From: Weissella ceti
Lineage (GTDB): Bacteria; Bacillota; Bacilli; Lactobacillales; Lactobacillaceae
Assembly: GCF_018394055.1 (NCBI RefSeq)
Contig: NZ_CP074441.1
Coordinates: 682,001 to 746,000 of the forward strand
Length of the DNA: 64,000 bases
Direction of reading: 5' to 3'
How positions within the stretch are numbered: the first letter of the stretch is position 1; every line of letters begins with the position of its first letter. Of the stretch, positions 20,725-29,311 are shown one piece after another. The translations under genes and the position numbers were made by a program. The notes under the pieces were generated by a model. The model worked only from the letters and a program-made list of their open reading frames with translations, was not told where the DNA came from and did no database searches.

Positions 20725-22074
20725 CTAGTTAACGTGTACAGTCATGTACAACTTTTCCATTGCATCAGTTGGTTGAACTGCAATGTTGGCAACTACGCTG
20801 TCGCTAGATTCACCCTTAACAACTGAGATGTCGTCAGGTGTAAAGTCTTGAATAGCGTTTTGAGTTTCAAGTTGGGCTAGGTATTCCGCACGGTTAGCCT
20901 TGAACAAATCACGTCCAGCGCCGTCGTTTGTTACCTTCCCGATGAAGCTGTCTTCCCATGTTTCGCGTGTGTTGTTTGAGATTGAATCCAATACTCGCAA
21001 TACACGGTTCTTTGAGAAAGCTTGGTTCTTTTCATCTGTGAACGTGTGCAAAGAGTTAATGTCAGACAAAATCTTCACTTGTTCACGAGCTGAAATGAAG
21101 ACCATGCGTCCCGCTTGGATCAATTCGATTTGCTTCGGTTCAGAGAAACGAGGCACAACATCGACTGCTCCATTGATTTGCATGTAAGTCAAAGACTTGT
21201 TTTCGGGAGCCGCAGCTGAAAGTCCAGCCACTAGTCCAATCATCACTTCGGGACCGTAAACAGTTCCATCTGCCATTTGCACACCGTTTTCAACAACGAT
21301 GACACCTTCGTGGTCAGGGTCGTATGATTCAGAAGCTGGAATAACCGCTTGAATCTTGCGCCCTTGTTCGTCGCGCATACGAATAGCAGTAGTTGCTAGC
21401 ACTTGGTGCAAAGCATTCTTAACAGCGAATGCAGGCGCTACCAAAGTGTTAAATTCGTATGTTTCGATGGCGTTAACCAATTCGTCAGTGTTCAAGAACG
21501 CTGGATCAGTTGTACCGCCAGCCAATTGAACTTGAACTGGTGTTGCCAGTGTTTCAAGGTCGATTTCTTCTTCGGAAAGTGACGGAACGATGTAAGCGTT
21601 AGGCTTCAAATCTTCCGCCTTAGTTACCTTTTGTTCGTCAGTCTTCATACCTTGCAAGTACGTCTTAACTGAAATTGACCCGAAGTCAGCTGGGTCTGGT
21701 TCTACTACCACTCGGACATCGTTTCCGATTGTTCCGGGGTGTAGCGCAGTGAACTTCCATGGCAAGACTGCAGACGCTCCAGTCGCCTTCTTACCTGAGT
21801 TCAAGTTGAAGACGTATGCCTTCTTCGCGTTTAGCAAAACTTGCTTAACTCCAATCAATGCTTCGCTGTTGATGTCTTGCCCGAAGATTGCTGTAAAGTC
21901 TGACGCTGGCGTCACTTCGACAACTCCCGGCTTACCCCAGTTCACGCCGTCCACGACTGTGAAAACGACCCCGCGGTCTGATTCAGCAGTTAATGCACGT
22001 GATCCCTTCGAAAATACGTTTGTATATGCTCCGGGCAGAATCTTGTTTTGGCTTGTAAATGGTCCTCCACTCAT
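20725..22074 (-). CDS. Contractile tail sheath protein (XkdK-like)
   Basis: 449 residues. It starts with MSGGPFTSQNKILPGAYTNV and has the sheath signatures GTIGNDVRVVVE, TPVQVQLAGGTT and, near the C-terminus, LHTFTDEKNQAFSKNRVLR with a final Gly-rich segment. This protein shows that prophage 1 has a contractile (myovirus-type) tail. Length is normal for XkdK. Confidence 0.93.
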   Translation of the reverse strand: MSGGPFTSQNKILPGAYTNVFSKGSRALTAESDRGVVFTVVDGVNWGKPGVVEVTPASDFTAIFGQDINSEALIGVKQVLLNAKKAYVFNLNSGKKATGASAVLPWKFTALHPGTIGNDVRVVVEPDPADFGSISVKTYLQGMKTDEQKVTKAEDLKPNAYIVPSLSEEEIDLETLATPVQVQLAGGTTDPAFLNTDELVNAIETYEFNTLVAPAFAVKNALHQVLATTAIRMRDEQGRKIQAVIPASESYDPDHEGVIVVENGVQMADGTVYGPEVMIGLVAGLSAAAPENKSLTYMQINGAVDVVPRFSEPKQIELIQAGRMVFISAREQVKILSDINSLHTFTDEKNQAFSKNRVLRVLDSISNNTRETWEDSFIGKVTNDGAGRDLFKANRAEYLAQLETQNAIQDFTPDDISVVKGESSDSVVANIAVQPTDAMEKLYMTVHVN

Positions 22075-22418
22075 TAGTTGAACATTCCTTTCTTTAGTTC
22101 CAAGACAGCGTCTAGCGCCTCTTGATATGTGTATGTTTCATCGTCTTTCAAAGCGACAATGAACCAAGTCTTTTGAGCACCCTTCGCAGAGCTAACTAGG
22201 TGAGCCTTCGTGTAACGCGTGATAGGTCGCACTGGCTTAGTTGGCTTCGCTGGAGGTTCTTCGACTGGCTTTTGTTCTTCTGCGACTTCTTCCTGTTTAG
22301 GAATAAGCCCCAAAAGCTTCGTCTTACTCATTCCGTCTTGGTATTCGATACCTTGAGCGTCCAAGTAAGCCTTAATTTCAGCGACTGTGTTATCAGCCGT
22401 TGGGATTGTCTTGTCCAT
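22074..22418 (-). CDS. Small phage protein with HeH/LEM-like domain
   Basis: 114 residues with an AAGGAG start. Residues about 10-38 (AEIKAYLDAQGIEYQDGMSK) look like a HeH helix-extended loop-helix module. A Pro/Glu-rich linker and a C-terminal segment (AHLVSSAKGAQKTWFIVALK) follow. It overlaps the upstream gene by 26 bp and sits just before the sheath gene. The role is unknown, perhaps a tail-terminator accessory protein. Confidence 0.7.
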   Translation of the reverse strand: MDKTIPTADNTVAEIKAYLDAQGIEYQDGMSKTKLLGLIPKQEEVAEEQKPVEEPPAKPTKPVRPITRYTKAHLVSSAKGAQKTWFIVALKDDETYTYQEALDAVLELKKGMFN

Positions 22419-22824
22419 GCTTTAGTTCTCCTTTGTAATTTAGTGGTTCAGTAAAACGATCTCCGTAATCTTCATGAACACGAGCGCGGGCATTAAACGT
22501 GTAATGCAACACGCCGTCAGTGACGTTAATCGCTTGATTAATCACATGAGCGTAGTTAGGTTCAATGACTTTTAAATTCGCCATTAACCACTCCGCCATG
22601 TTGTCCATGTCTTCATTAGGTCGTTTCGGATTAGGGAAATATGCGACATCGAATGCATACATACGCATAGCGAAACCAAAAGTCTCGCCTTGTTGCGTTG
22701 ATGAAATTCGCGACACAAAAAAAGACGGCTCACTGAATGCCGTCCTCATGTTTTCCCGATAAACCGGTATGTCTGGTAGTTTGTTGTGCAATGTTTGGAT
22801 AACAAGGCTAGTTACGTCGTCCAT
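22393..22824 (-). CDS. Tail terminator family protein (DUF6838-like)
   Basis: 143 residues. The RENMRTAFSEPSFFVSRI and FAMRMYAFDVAYFPN motifs are characteristic of a tail-terminator-like family found just upstream of sheath genes in PBSX-type phages. The start is 1 bp after the HK97-gp10-like gene. Confidence 0.75.
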   Translation of the reverse strand: MDDVTSLVIQTLHNKLPDIPVYRENMRTAFSEPSFFVSRISSTQQGETFGFAMRMYAFDVAYFPNPKRPNEDMDNMAEWLMANLKVIEPNYAHVINQAINVTDGVLHYTFNARARVHEDYGDRFTEPLNYKGELKHGQDNPNG

Positions 22825-22825
22825 A

Positions 22826-23245
22826 TCAACCTCCTAGCGCTTCTCTAAGCGTGTCGTCTAACGATTTACCAAGAGTTCGTCCCCAGCTATCGTTTACTTC
22901 GTCTACGGTCGTTTTAAGCATGAAATGCCCCTTTTGGAATCCTACCGTTTTCCCTCCGCGGACAATTCGATGACCGTTTTCGATGTATGGCGCGTGTTCC
23001 GTGTTGTTCGAAATTTCAACAGATAGACTTTTACCAGATCGCTTAATGTTTCCAGCTTTCCAGTTACGTCGTAACGTACCAGAATCAACAGGTGTCTTAC
23101 GTTTAACTTTGTTAAGCGCAACTCCTGCCGTTTTGGTCATAACTTGCTCAACTTCACGGACAATCGCTTCACCGTTGGCTTTGTTTTCGAATTCAGCAAC
23201 GAATTTCTCAAATTCTTTCGTATCGAACGAACCAAACTTACTCAT
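22826..23245 (-). CDS. HK97 gp10-like head-tail protein (XkdI-like)
   Basis: 139 residues from the internal ATG at 23245 (MSKFGSFDTKEF), which overlaps the upstream stop. The longer in-frame version would overlap the upstream gene by 65 bp. KVKRKTPVDSGTLRRNWKAG and HAPYIENGHRIVRGG are the gp10-family signature. Confidence 0.86.
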   Translation of the reverse strand: MSKFGSFDTKEFEKFVAEFENKANGEAIVREVEQVMTKTAGVALNKVKRKTPVDSGTLRRNWKAGNIKRSGKSLSVEISNNTEHAPYIENGHRIVRGGKTVGFQKGHFMLKTTVDEVNDSWGRTLGKSLDDTLREALGG

Positions 23246-23621
23246 CGACTGATACCTTTGCCTTTTCATCTCGAACCATAGTGATTTCTTGATGACTGGC
23301 ATACGACGTGTAGCCTGCGCTAGAACGCTTGTAACGAACGGTATGCCCGTTGGTATCTGTCACATCAATAAGTGAACCGGCAGGCACTGTGACGCTGTTA
23401 TCAATGAATAACTTCGCGTCGTATGCTTCCGTTCCAAATTGTCCGTCTGAACTAGCCTGTTGTCCGCTCTTAGACAACTTAGCCGGATAGTTTTCAACGA
23501 TAACTACATCAATAGTTTCAGTTGCACCGTTACGGGTTACTGTCTTAGCCCCTGTAATTTTGACTTTGTCCCGGTACATTCGCTTTAAGATAGGCGCCAT
23601 CTTCTCAAACTCTTTCAGCAT
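23238..23621 (-). CDS. Head closure protein (XkdH-like)
   Basis: 127 residues with GAGG ribosome site. YRDKVKITGAKTVTRNGATE and PAGSLIDVTDTNGHTVRYK fit the small beta-barrel head-closure adaptors (SPP1 gp16/XkdH type) between portal-connector and tail. Confidence 0.78.
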   Translation of the reverse strand: MLKEFEKMAPILKRMYRDKVKITGAKTVTRNGATETIDVVIVENYPAKLSKSGQQASSDGQFGTEAYDAKLFIDNSVTVPAGSLIDVTDTNGHTVRYKRSSAGYTSYASHQEITMVRDEKAKVSVDE

Positions 23622-23623
23622 AG

Positions 23624-24019
23624 TTAACCTCGCAATCTGCGATAACGGATTAACTGGATGCGGAAATCATCATCAAGAAACGACATGCCACCAAGTGCTG
23701 ACATAGCAACTTGCGGACTACCGTAACTAATTGATGTATCACCTTCAGTAATGCTTGTAACTGCGCCCGAATTACGGTCATCTGTAGACTTAAATACGCC
23801 TGTATCAGTAATCCATGCAGACAGCTTCAACATCATTGCCGAATCTAGCTGTGATGGTAGTTCTTCTACTGGCGTATTGGTGAATGCAGAAACATCGTTG
23901 ATAATCTTATCTAGCGCCACGTCCATAAACATGTTGTAGATAGGTTCATCAACGTTATCCGTAATTGGTTGCAGTACTTTCAGCTTATTAAGCAGTTCAT
24001 CTTTTCGTGGAAATGCCAT
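23624..24019 (-). CDS. Head-tail connector (adaptor) protein, YqbG-like
   Basis: 131 residues, mostly helical, with DVALDKIINDVSAFTNT and a conserved C-terminal FLDDDFRIQLIRYRRLRG. This is the adaptor family (gp6/gp15-like) that follows the capsid gene and binds the portal ring. Confidence 0.8.
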   Translation of the reverse strand: MAFPRKDELLNKLKVLQPITDNVDEPIYNMFMDVALDKIINDVSAFTNTPVEELPSQLDSAMMLKLSAWITDTGVFKSTDDRNSGAVTSITEGDTSISYGSPQVAMSALGGMSFLDDDFRIQLIRYRRLRG

Positions 24020-24036
24020 GAAGACCTCCTTAACGA

Positions 24037-25038
24037 CTACTTAGCAGCCGCCTTCTTAGGTGCAACCTTTGGAGCTTCACCAACCTTGTGCTTGATCGCA
24101 ACCATTCCGATGTACTTAGGGTCGTACACACGGTTCCAGTTCTTGACGTTTTCCAAGTCTTGGTTAGTTGGTGTCATGTCTGATACTTCCGCATTAGTCC
24201 ATGAAATACCACGAGGGTGCATTACAAAGGCACGACGTGTGTAGATACTGTCTGTTCCGCGTGAAGCGTCACGGGCAGTTTCGAACGTTGTCATGTTTGC
24301 AGGAGCTGATGTGTTGCGCCCAAATGATGCAGTAGCCAACAAGTATGATGTGTAAGTCCCGTCTTCTGATGGTGTAATGTCATCATCGACTAGGACTGTG
24401 TATCCCAAGTAAGTTGGAATTTGTGTCTTTGAGTCTGATCCAACGATGAACTCGATAACGTTTTGCTTTTGCAGTTCAGTGTAAGTGGCTGAGTGCATAA
24501 CAATCATTGTCAAACGTTCTGAAGCGTCTCCCAATAGTTGCTTAGCGTCCAATACAACTTCAGGAGAAATGTTCCCTGTTGCTGTATGCAAGTGTGTTGA
24601 TGCCAATGTTCCACCTTCTCCGAACAATCCGTTCAAAGTTGATAGCAAAACGCGTTGTTCACGACGTACCCAGTAATCTGCGATACGGTTCATCAATGCG
24701 GCAACTGGATCATCACCAGACATAATTGCAGCCATTTCATTAACAGCCCAAGCACGCCCACGATACATAACTGTTGCGAATTCTTGTCCGGCTGTAATCT
24801 TTCCAGTTGAAAGAGCTGTGTCCCCGTCTCCAAGAACTTCATCATCACCGCCGATGTCATTCCAGAACGGCATTGTCACGACAGTCCCACCAGTTGCGAT
24901 ATTTCGAGCGACGCGTTCGTCTGCCATAACTACGCCTGATTGCACTAGCGCAGACTTGTTAGGCAAGATTTGTTGCATGTATTGTTCAAAGATTTTAGGG
25001 GTAATTGTGTCAATTACCTTTGTATGTTCATTAGCCAT
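24037..25038 (-). CDS. Major capsid protein
   Basis: 333 residues. LVQSGVVMADERVARNIATG, TVVTMPFWNDIGG and WAVNEMAAIMSGDDPVAALM identify the HK97-fold major coat family of XkdG-type phages. There is no fused protease. A separate scaffold gene lies 3 bp upstream. Confidence 0.92.
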   Translation of the reverse strand: MANEHTKVIDTITPKIFEQYMQQILPNKSALVQSGVVMADERVARNIATGGTVVTMPFWNDIGGDDEVLGDGDTALSTGKITAGQEFATVMYRGRAWAVNEMAAIMSGDDPVAALMNRIADYWVRREQRVLLSTLNGLFGEGGTLASTHLHTATGNISPEVVLDAKQLLGDASERLTMIVMHSATYTELQKQNVIEFIVGSDSKTQIPTYLGYTVLVDDDITPSEDGTYTSYLLATASFGRNTSAPANMTTFETARDASRGTDSIYTRRAFVMHPRGISWTNAEVSDMTPTNQDLENVKNWNRVYDPKYIGMVAIKHKVGEAPKVAPKKAAAK

Positions 25039-25041
25039 TTT

Positions 25042-25620
25042 TTATTCTCCTTGTTGTTCTTCCAAATACTTAGTTAGGTTGAAATCCTTCGACTTCATTG
25101 CTGTTTCAAGGCTTGTTGCGCGAGATGAAGCAGAGCCGCCAGCTGGTTTGTACTCTTGCTTTGCGCCACCATCGAACAAGTACGCCTTAGTTTGTTGAAG
25201 ATTTGTGATTTGGTCGTTAAGCCCTACCAATTCGCCGTCGTCATTGAACTTGATGTCATCAGAGTTAAGGAATGCCTTCAAATCCTTCGGATCACGTGCG
25301 TTTGTGTTTGCTAACGCTTGTGTTACAGCGCTATCTAACTTAGTAGCCGCTAACGTTTCGTTAAGCGACTTTGTGTCCGCGTCATATTTGGTTTGTAGGT
25401 CTGATAACTGAGCAGCCAATGCTTCGTTATCGCCTACTTCCTTTTGAATCTTCTTGATGTCTTTGTCGCGTTGCGTGATTTGCTCCGTCAAGCTGTCACG
25501 TTCCGCTGTCAATGCAGCTACTTTGTCGGATTCGGCTTGTACTGCCTTACCCTTAAGTGCCATTACTCCCTTGATTTGGTCCTCGTTAAGTCCCAACTCT
25601 TGCAATTCTTCAGTCTTCAT
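25042..25620 (-). CDS. Capsid scaffolding protein (GP20-like)
   Basis: 192 residues, almost entirely charged coiled coil (VAALTAERDSLTEQITQRDK) with a C-terminal KDFNLTKYLEEQQGE. This is the minor structural GP20/scaffold family that drives procapsid assembly. AGAAG site upstream. Confidence 0.85.
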   Translation of the reverse strand: MKTEELQELGLNEDQIKGVMALKGKAVQAESDKVAALTAERDSLTEQITQRDKDIKKIQKEVGDNEALAAQLSDLQTKYDADTKSLNETLAATKLDSAVTQALANTNARDPKDLKAFLNSDDIKFNDDGELVGLNDQITNLQQTKAYLFDGGAKQEYKPAGGSASSRATSLETAMKSKDFNLTKYLEEQQGE

Positions 25621-25716
25621 ACTTCTTCTCCTCGCTTTTTTCTGGTGGTTGCTCCACCTTGGATTTTTGGTACAAAAAAAGAACAGTTTAGCGACGTATT
25701 CAGGTCGAGTGTTTAC

Positions 25717-25848
25717 TTAGATATTCTTAACGAATTTTCCGTTTTTGTAGTATCGTTTGCTGAAATCAATACCAAAGATTTGCAACCAACTTACATAAAT
25801 TTCATTATGATCATCATCAAAATAGCGTGTCATGTAGTGTTTAATCAT
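25717..25848 (-). CDS. Small phage protein, 43 aa
   Basis: A good AAGGAG site lies 7 bp before the ATG. The peptide (MIKHYMTRYFDDDHNEIYV...) ends KRYYKNGKFVKNI. It sits alone between the terminator after the MuF-immunity pair and the scaffold gene. No recognised family. Confidence 0.6.
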   Translation of the reverse strand: MIKHYMTRYFDDDHNEIYVSWLQIFGIDFSKRYYKNGKFVKNI

Positions 25849-25871
25849 GTTAACTCCTTGTTTTTGGGTAC

Positions 25872-25902
25872 AAAAAAGCACCTACTAAATTAGTAAGTGC
25901 TT
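25872..25902 (-). terminator. Terminator inside the late operon, after the immunity candidate
   Basis: A 12-bp stem AAGCACTTACTA/TAGTAGGTGCTT (one G-U pair) is followed by TTTTTTG on the minus strand. It directly closes the MuF-toxin/immunity cassette and separates it from scaffold and capsid, unusual inside a head operon. It may be read through by late polymerase complexes. Confidence 0.8.
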
Positions 25903-25907
25903 AGTTT

Positions 25908-26123
25908 TTAAAAAATTCGTTCTGCATAATCTTCAGGTGTATCAACCGGTTTGTTTCCTGCGATACTGGTTTCAATCAACGCGGTGATCTTATCCAATTT
26001 ATCGTCAGTCACTTCTCCGTCGATGTATTCGAATACAGGGAAATCAATTTCGAATGTATCTTTGTATCGTTTCACAATATCTTCGAACTTTTTTTGGTTT
26101 TCATCGTTCGGGAAAAATAACAT
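25908..26123 (-). CDS. Candidate immunity protein of the MuF-zincin toxin, 71 aa
   Basis: A very acidic 71-residue protein (FPVFEYIDGEVTDDKLDKI) of no recognised family. Its ATG directly abuts the stop of the MuF gene (TAG-ATG), giving translational coupling, and a strong terminator follows 6 bp after its stop. In polymorphic toxin systems the gene immediately downstream of the toxin usually encodes its immunity protein. That position, the size and the acidity support the inference. I see no direct sequence evidence of function. Confidence 0.6.
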   Translation of the reverse strand: MLFFPNDENQKKFEDIVKRYKDTFEIDFPVFEYIDGEVTDDKLDKITALIETSIAGNKPVDTPEDYAERIF

Positions 26124-27830
26124 CTATATCAACTCCTTTAGAATTTCGTTGTATGCCTTAATTGTATCTGGGAACAACTTTTTCATTACCTTCAATGCTT
26201 CAGGATTAGTAACACGCGCAGATGTGATTTCGGCAAAGATTTCCAAACTCGTTGCATCATAACCTCTATGATGATAAGCGGCACCGTGTCCAGCTCCCAA
26301 TGGAGAGTCCTTTTTCAACGGATATTCCAACCAATCAGAAATGCTTGCTCGCTCCTTTAGCGGAAGCGACTTCAGTTCCTTCCACATAATTTCATCAGCA
26401 TCAGCCTTCTTTAAAGTTTTGTTGCTCCACATACTACTTAAATCGTGCTTTTCTTGGAATTCTTCTTTTCCTATTTTTTTATACTCAGCACTCAAAGTTT
26501 TCTTGTAATCTGAAGTATATGTTTTCCAATCTTCAACCATTGTGTCTCTTAACTTCGCCTTCATACTAACAAAACCATTCTTCGCATCGATTTGATGCGC
26601 AAATTCGTGAAAGAACGTGTTTCCAGCGTTGTCGATTGTGCTGCCCTTTAAATCTTCAGAAACGTTCATCAACACACTATTGCGTGTTGCATTGAAGTTT
26701 GCTGTACCGTTATAACTCGCATCGCCCAACACCAAGTGTTCATTCTGGCGTTTAAATAACGCTTGTATGTCATCTGGCGCATTATTTAACATACCCTTGT
26801 AAATTGAAGTTTGTTCATCTGACAACAACTTCTCTACGTTCTCACCAAACACCACATCATTTTCATCTTCATTTACGTCTAGATTTTCTTCTACTACGTC
26901 ATCGCCTAACTCTGCAAACCATGGAGCCGTCGTACAGCGACAGTGGGGATGCATAGGAGGATAGTTAACCCCGGTTTCTTGCTTCTTGGTGTCAAACACT
27001 TTACCGTCCAGACCTCGGCAATAATCACATGTGCGGCTTTCTAACGTTGCCATATACTCGTATTTCTCAATGCCAGTATCGTGGTAAGAATCTAGTGTGG
27101 CTTGTTCTGCAATGTGCGCGAACTCAGTTGTAATCAACCGATGTATATCTCTACTAGATGCATTCTTAAATACAACGCGGGAGTCTTTGACCATGCGATC
27201 TACACCGTGCCCAAGCAACACCCCACGGCTCAATGTCTTAGCAAGCTTGTTAGGCAGCTGCTGCGTCATATTGCCCCACAGACGTTTACTGAAATTAGAA
27301 CCTGCCCACGGCTTAGATACCACCTTAGCCAATTGATCGCTGTTCAACTTAGCAAAGTCTCCTGAAAAGTTATTCGTTTGTTGTTGCGTATTATAAGTCG
27401 TCTGATGATAAGTTTCTTTGTACGTCGAAGATAGTTGCTCCTTCATACGTTCGACTTCTGGGGCTGTGTGTTCCGCCATTATGTTGGATATTTGCCCCTC
27501 TAACGCTTGTAGACGACTAACACGACTACGGTAATACTCAAGGTTCAACTCTTGGTCATAACCACCTTCAAGGGATTTTCGTTCCCATTCATCAAGCGTG
27601 TTATTCCAAGTCTTTTTGTCTTGTCCTTTGAGAATTTTGTTAGCTCCTTGTGGCGTTAGGTCGCCATCTTCAGTAGCGTATTTGCCCACCCACGCTTGAA
27701 TTTCTTGCTCAATCTCACGTTGCGCCTTCTTCAAACGCTTTTGATAATCTTCTTCATAGTTTTCAGCGTTCTTTAACGCCTTTTGCTTGGTTTTTAAATG
27801 GCGTTTCTGCCAATAAGTCAAATCTGCCAT
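26124..27830 (-). CDS. MuF-type head morphogenesis protein fused to a zincin-like domain (putative polymorphic toxin)
   Basis: 568 residues, far longer than the usual 250-400 of SPP1 gp7/Mu gpF minor head proteins. The N-terminal half is the MuF region: a long coiled coil, then RLITTEFAHIAEQATLDSYH, the zinc-ribbon-like CDYCRGLDGK and the conserved HPHCRCTTAPW. An acidic linker (ENLDVNEDENDVVFGENVEK) joins it to a C-terminal domain with HEFAHQID (H408, E409, H412) and a downstream acidic segment EIFAEITSA (E534), the arrangement of a zinc metallopeptidase. MuF-toxin fusions are a known class of temperate-phage polymorphic toxins, thought to travel in the virion. It sits between portal and immunity candidate, in the normal gp7 position. 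Confidence 0.85.
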   Translation of the reverse strand: MADLTYWQKRHLKTKQKALKNAENYEEDYQKRLKKAQREIEQEIQAWVGKYATEDGDLTPQGANKILKGQDKKTWNNTLDEWERKSLEGGYDQELNLEYYRSRVSRLQALEGQISNIMAEHTAPEVERMKEQLSSTYKETYHQTTYNTQQQTNNFSGDFAKLNSDQLAKVVSKPWAGSNFSKRLWGNMTQQLPNKLAKTLSRGVLLGHGVDRMVKDSRVVFKNASSRDIHRLITTEFAHIAEQATLDSYHDTGIEKYEYMATLESRTCDYCRGLDGKVFDTKKQETGVNYPPMHPHCRCTTAPWFAELGDDVVEENLDVNEDENDVVFGENVEKLLSDEQTSIYKGMLNNAPDDIQALFKRQNEHLVLGDASYNGTANFNATRNSVLMNVSEDLKGSTIDNAGNTFFHEFAHQIDAKNGFVSMKAKLRDTMVEDWKTYTSDYKKTLSAEYKKIGKEEFQEKHDLSSMWSNKTLKKADADEIMWKELKSLPLKERASISDWLEYPLKKDSPLGAGHGAAYHHRGYDATSLEIFAEITSARVTNPEALKVMKKLFPDTIKAYNEILKELI

Positions 27831-27846
27831 TATCTAACCTCACTTT

Positions 27847-29301
27847 CTATTCGGAATCATCATCTTCAACGGCTTTTTCTTTGTCGTCATCGTCCTTAAG
27901 TTCTTCTGGATCATTGTCGAGCTTGTAATAATCGTTGCCTGTTTCTTCCTCACGCAATAACAATTCGTTTTGCCAGTCAGTAACAAGCGGATTAGCTTTG
28001 GCGATTGCTTCAGCTGACGTAACGTCTGCAAGCTTAGAAATAATGTCCGCTTGTTCTGTTTCGTCCTTAACGGCTGCACGCGTCCACACTTGGGAAATAC
28101 GGCGCTTATCCACCTTCGCGTCTCCCAAATAACGCAATACAGCACGAATTAGTTCAGATAACGCGGGGCGGAACTCTGATTCAACAGCAGAAGACTTAAG
28201 TTCTAGCAGTGTGTAAATCATCTTAAGAGCTACGCCACTGCTATTAGTACCTAATTCAACACGCAACGGGTCAACACCTTGTCCATGCAAGAAAATGGCT
28301 TCGCGTGTGCGGTCTAGCAGGTTGTTACGTGCTTCGATAGGAATATCAATCGTTAACGTATCTAGCCCTGACTTGTCGCCATCTCCGTACTTCTCGATGT
28401 TAATCACTTGATCACGCTTCAGCTTAGCTTTGAACTCGTCTGCACTTCCTGCTTCACCGTAATTAGTCAAAACCAAGATGACTTGTTGCACATCGTCCAC
28501 ATCGTTAACAAAGCCACTGTATACGCGGTCGTACACGTCAATAAGCCCTTTGTAGCGTTGTAAGTCTGGCGTTCCGTCTTGGTTGTTCATAAACGGAATG
28601 AATGGCACACGTCCGAAGTCGTGTTGCAACTCACTTGCTGCTTCAACCGTTTCACCGATGTTCACATCAATAACAGGCACACGTTCATCTGACATCAAAC
28701 TGTCGTAGTCCTTACCCTTTTCTCGCTTAAAGAATTGAGCTGTTGTATCAGTCCAGTATTCGTCATAGATATAAACTTCACCCGTTTCAGTATCGAGCGC
28801 TTCATAGGTGCGACGCACAGCTAATAGCTTTTCGACTAGGCTTTCGTCATAAATTGGCGTGATTTGTGACGGATCAATAGTGGCATAACGGAACTCGTTC
28901 GTTTCATCGTCTACCCAGTAATGAATCCAGCCTGTACCTGCGTTAGACGCATCAACAACCAAGCGATTAAATGTACGGTCGTAATTGTCGCCTAGCGCGT
29001 CTAAGACACCCTTGTTAAGCGCGTCGTCCTCCACGTCAAAGGTTGGTACAATACCGCCAACATATTGACTCTTTTGGTCAACTAGAATGCGGTGATAGCC
29101 ATTACCGATACGATTATCAGCCTTACGAATTCCGTCGCTGTTCTCCTTGCCGTTATCATCTAACTTGTCCTTACCACCATTCTTCTTGGTGATGTCGTTT
29201 TCGTTGTTGTAATAACGGACGCTTTCTTTATAGCGCTTAGCAAACTTGTTTCGTTGGTCATCTGTGTTTTCAAACACTAGCTTTGCTACTTCTAAATCCA
29301 T
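27847..29301 (-). CDS. Portal protein (SPP1 gp6-like)
   Basis: 484 residues. KSQYVGGIVPTFDVEDD and ERDRVIN-like stretches, with GEAGSADEFKAKLKR in the middle and a C-terminal acidic tail (PEELKDDDDKEKAVEDDDSE), are those of the SPP1-type portal family. It forms the dodecameric DNA entry ring and lies between terL and the MuF gene. Confidence 0.92.
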   Translation of the reverse strand: MDLEVAKLVFENTDDQRNKFAKRYKESVRYYNNENDITKKNGGKDKLDDNGKENSDGIRKADNRIGNGYHRILVDQKSQYVGGIVPTFDVEDDALNKGVLDALGDNYDRTFNRLVVDASNAGTGWIHYWVDDETNEFRYATIDPSQITPIYDESLVEKLLAVRRTYEALDTETGEVYIYDEYWTDTTAQFFKREKGKDYDSLMSDERVPVIDVNIGETVEAASELQHDFGRVPFIPFMNNQDGTPDLQRYKGLIDVYDRVYSGFVNDVDDVQQVILVLTNYGEAGSADEFKAKLKRDQVINIEKYGDGDKSGLDTLTIDIPIEARNNLLDRTREAIFLHGQGVDPLRVELGTNSSGVALKMIYTLLELKSSAVESEFRPALSELIRAVLRYLGDAKVDKRRISQVWTRAAVKDETEQADIISKLADVTSAEAIAKANPLVTDWQNELLLREEETGNDYYKLDNDPEELKDDDDKEKAVEDDDSE

Positions 29302-29311
29302 GCCGGTCTCC

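Noticed and set aside
25633-25660. GGTGG/CCACC hairpin between scaffold and the 43-aa gene
   Set aside because: No T-run follows in the transcribed direction, so it is not a terminator; no other role evident.
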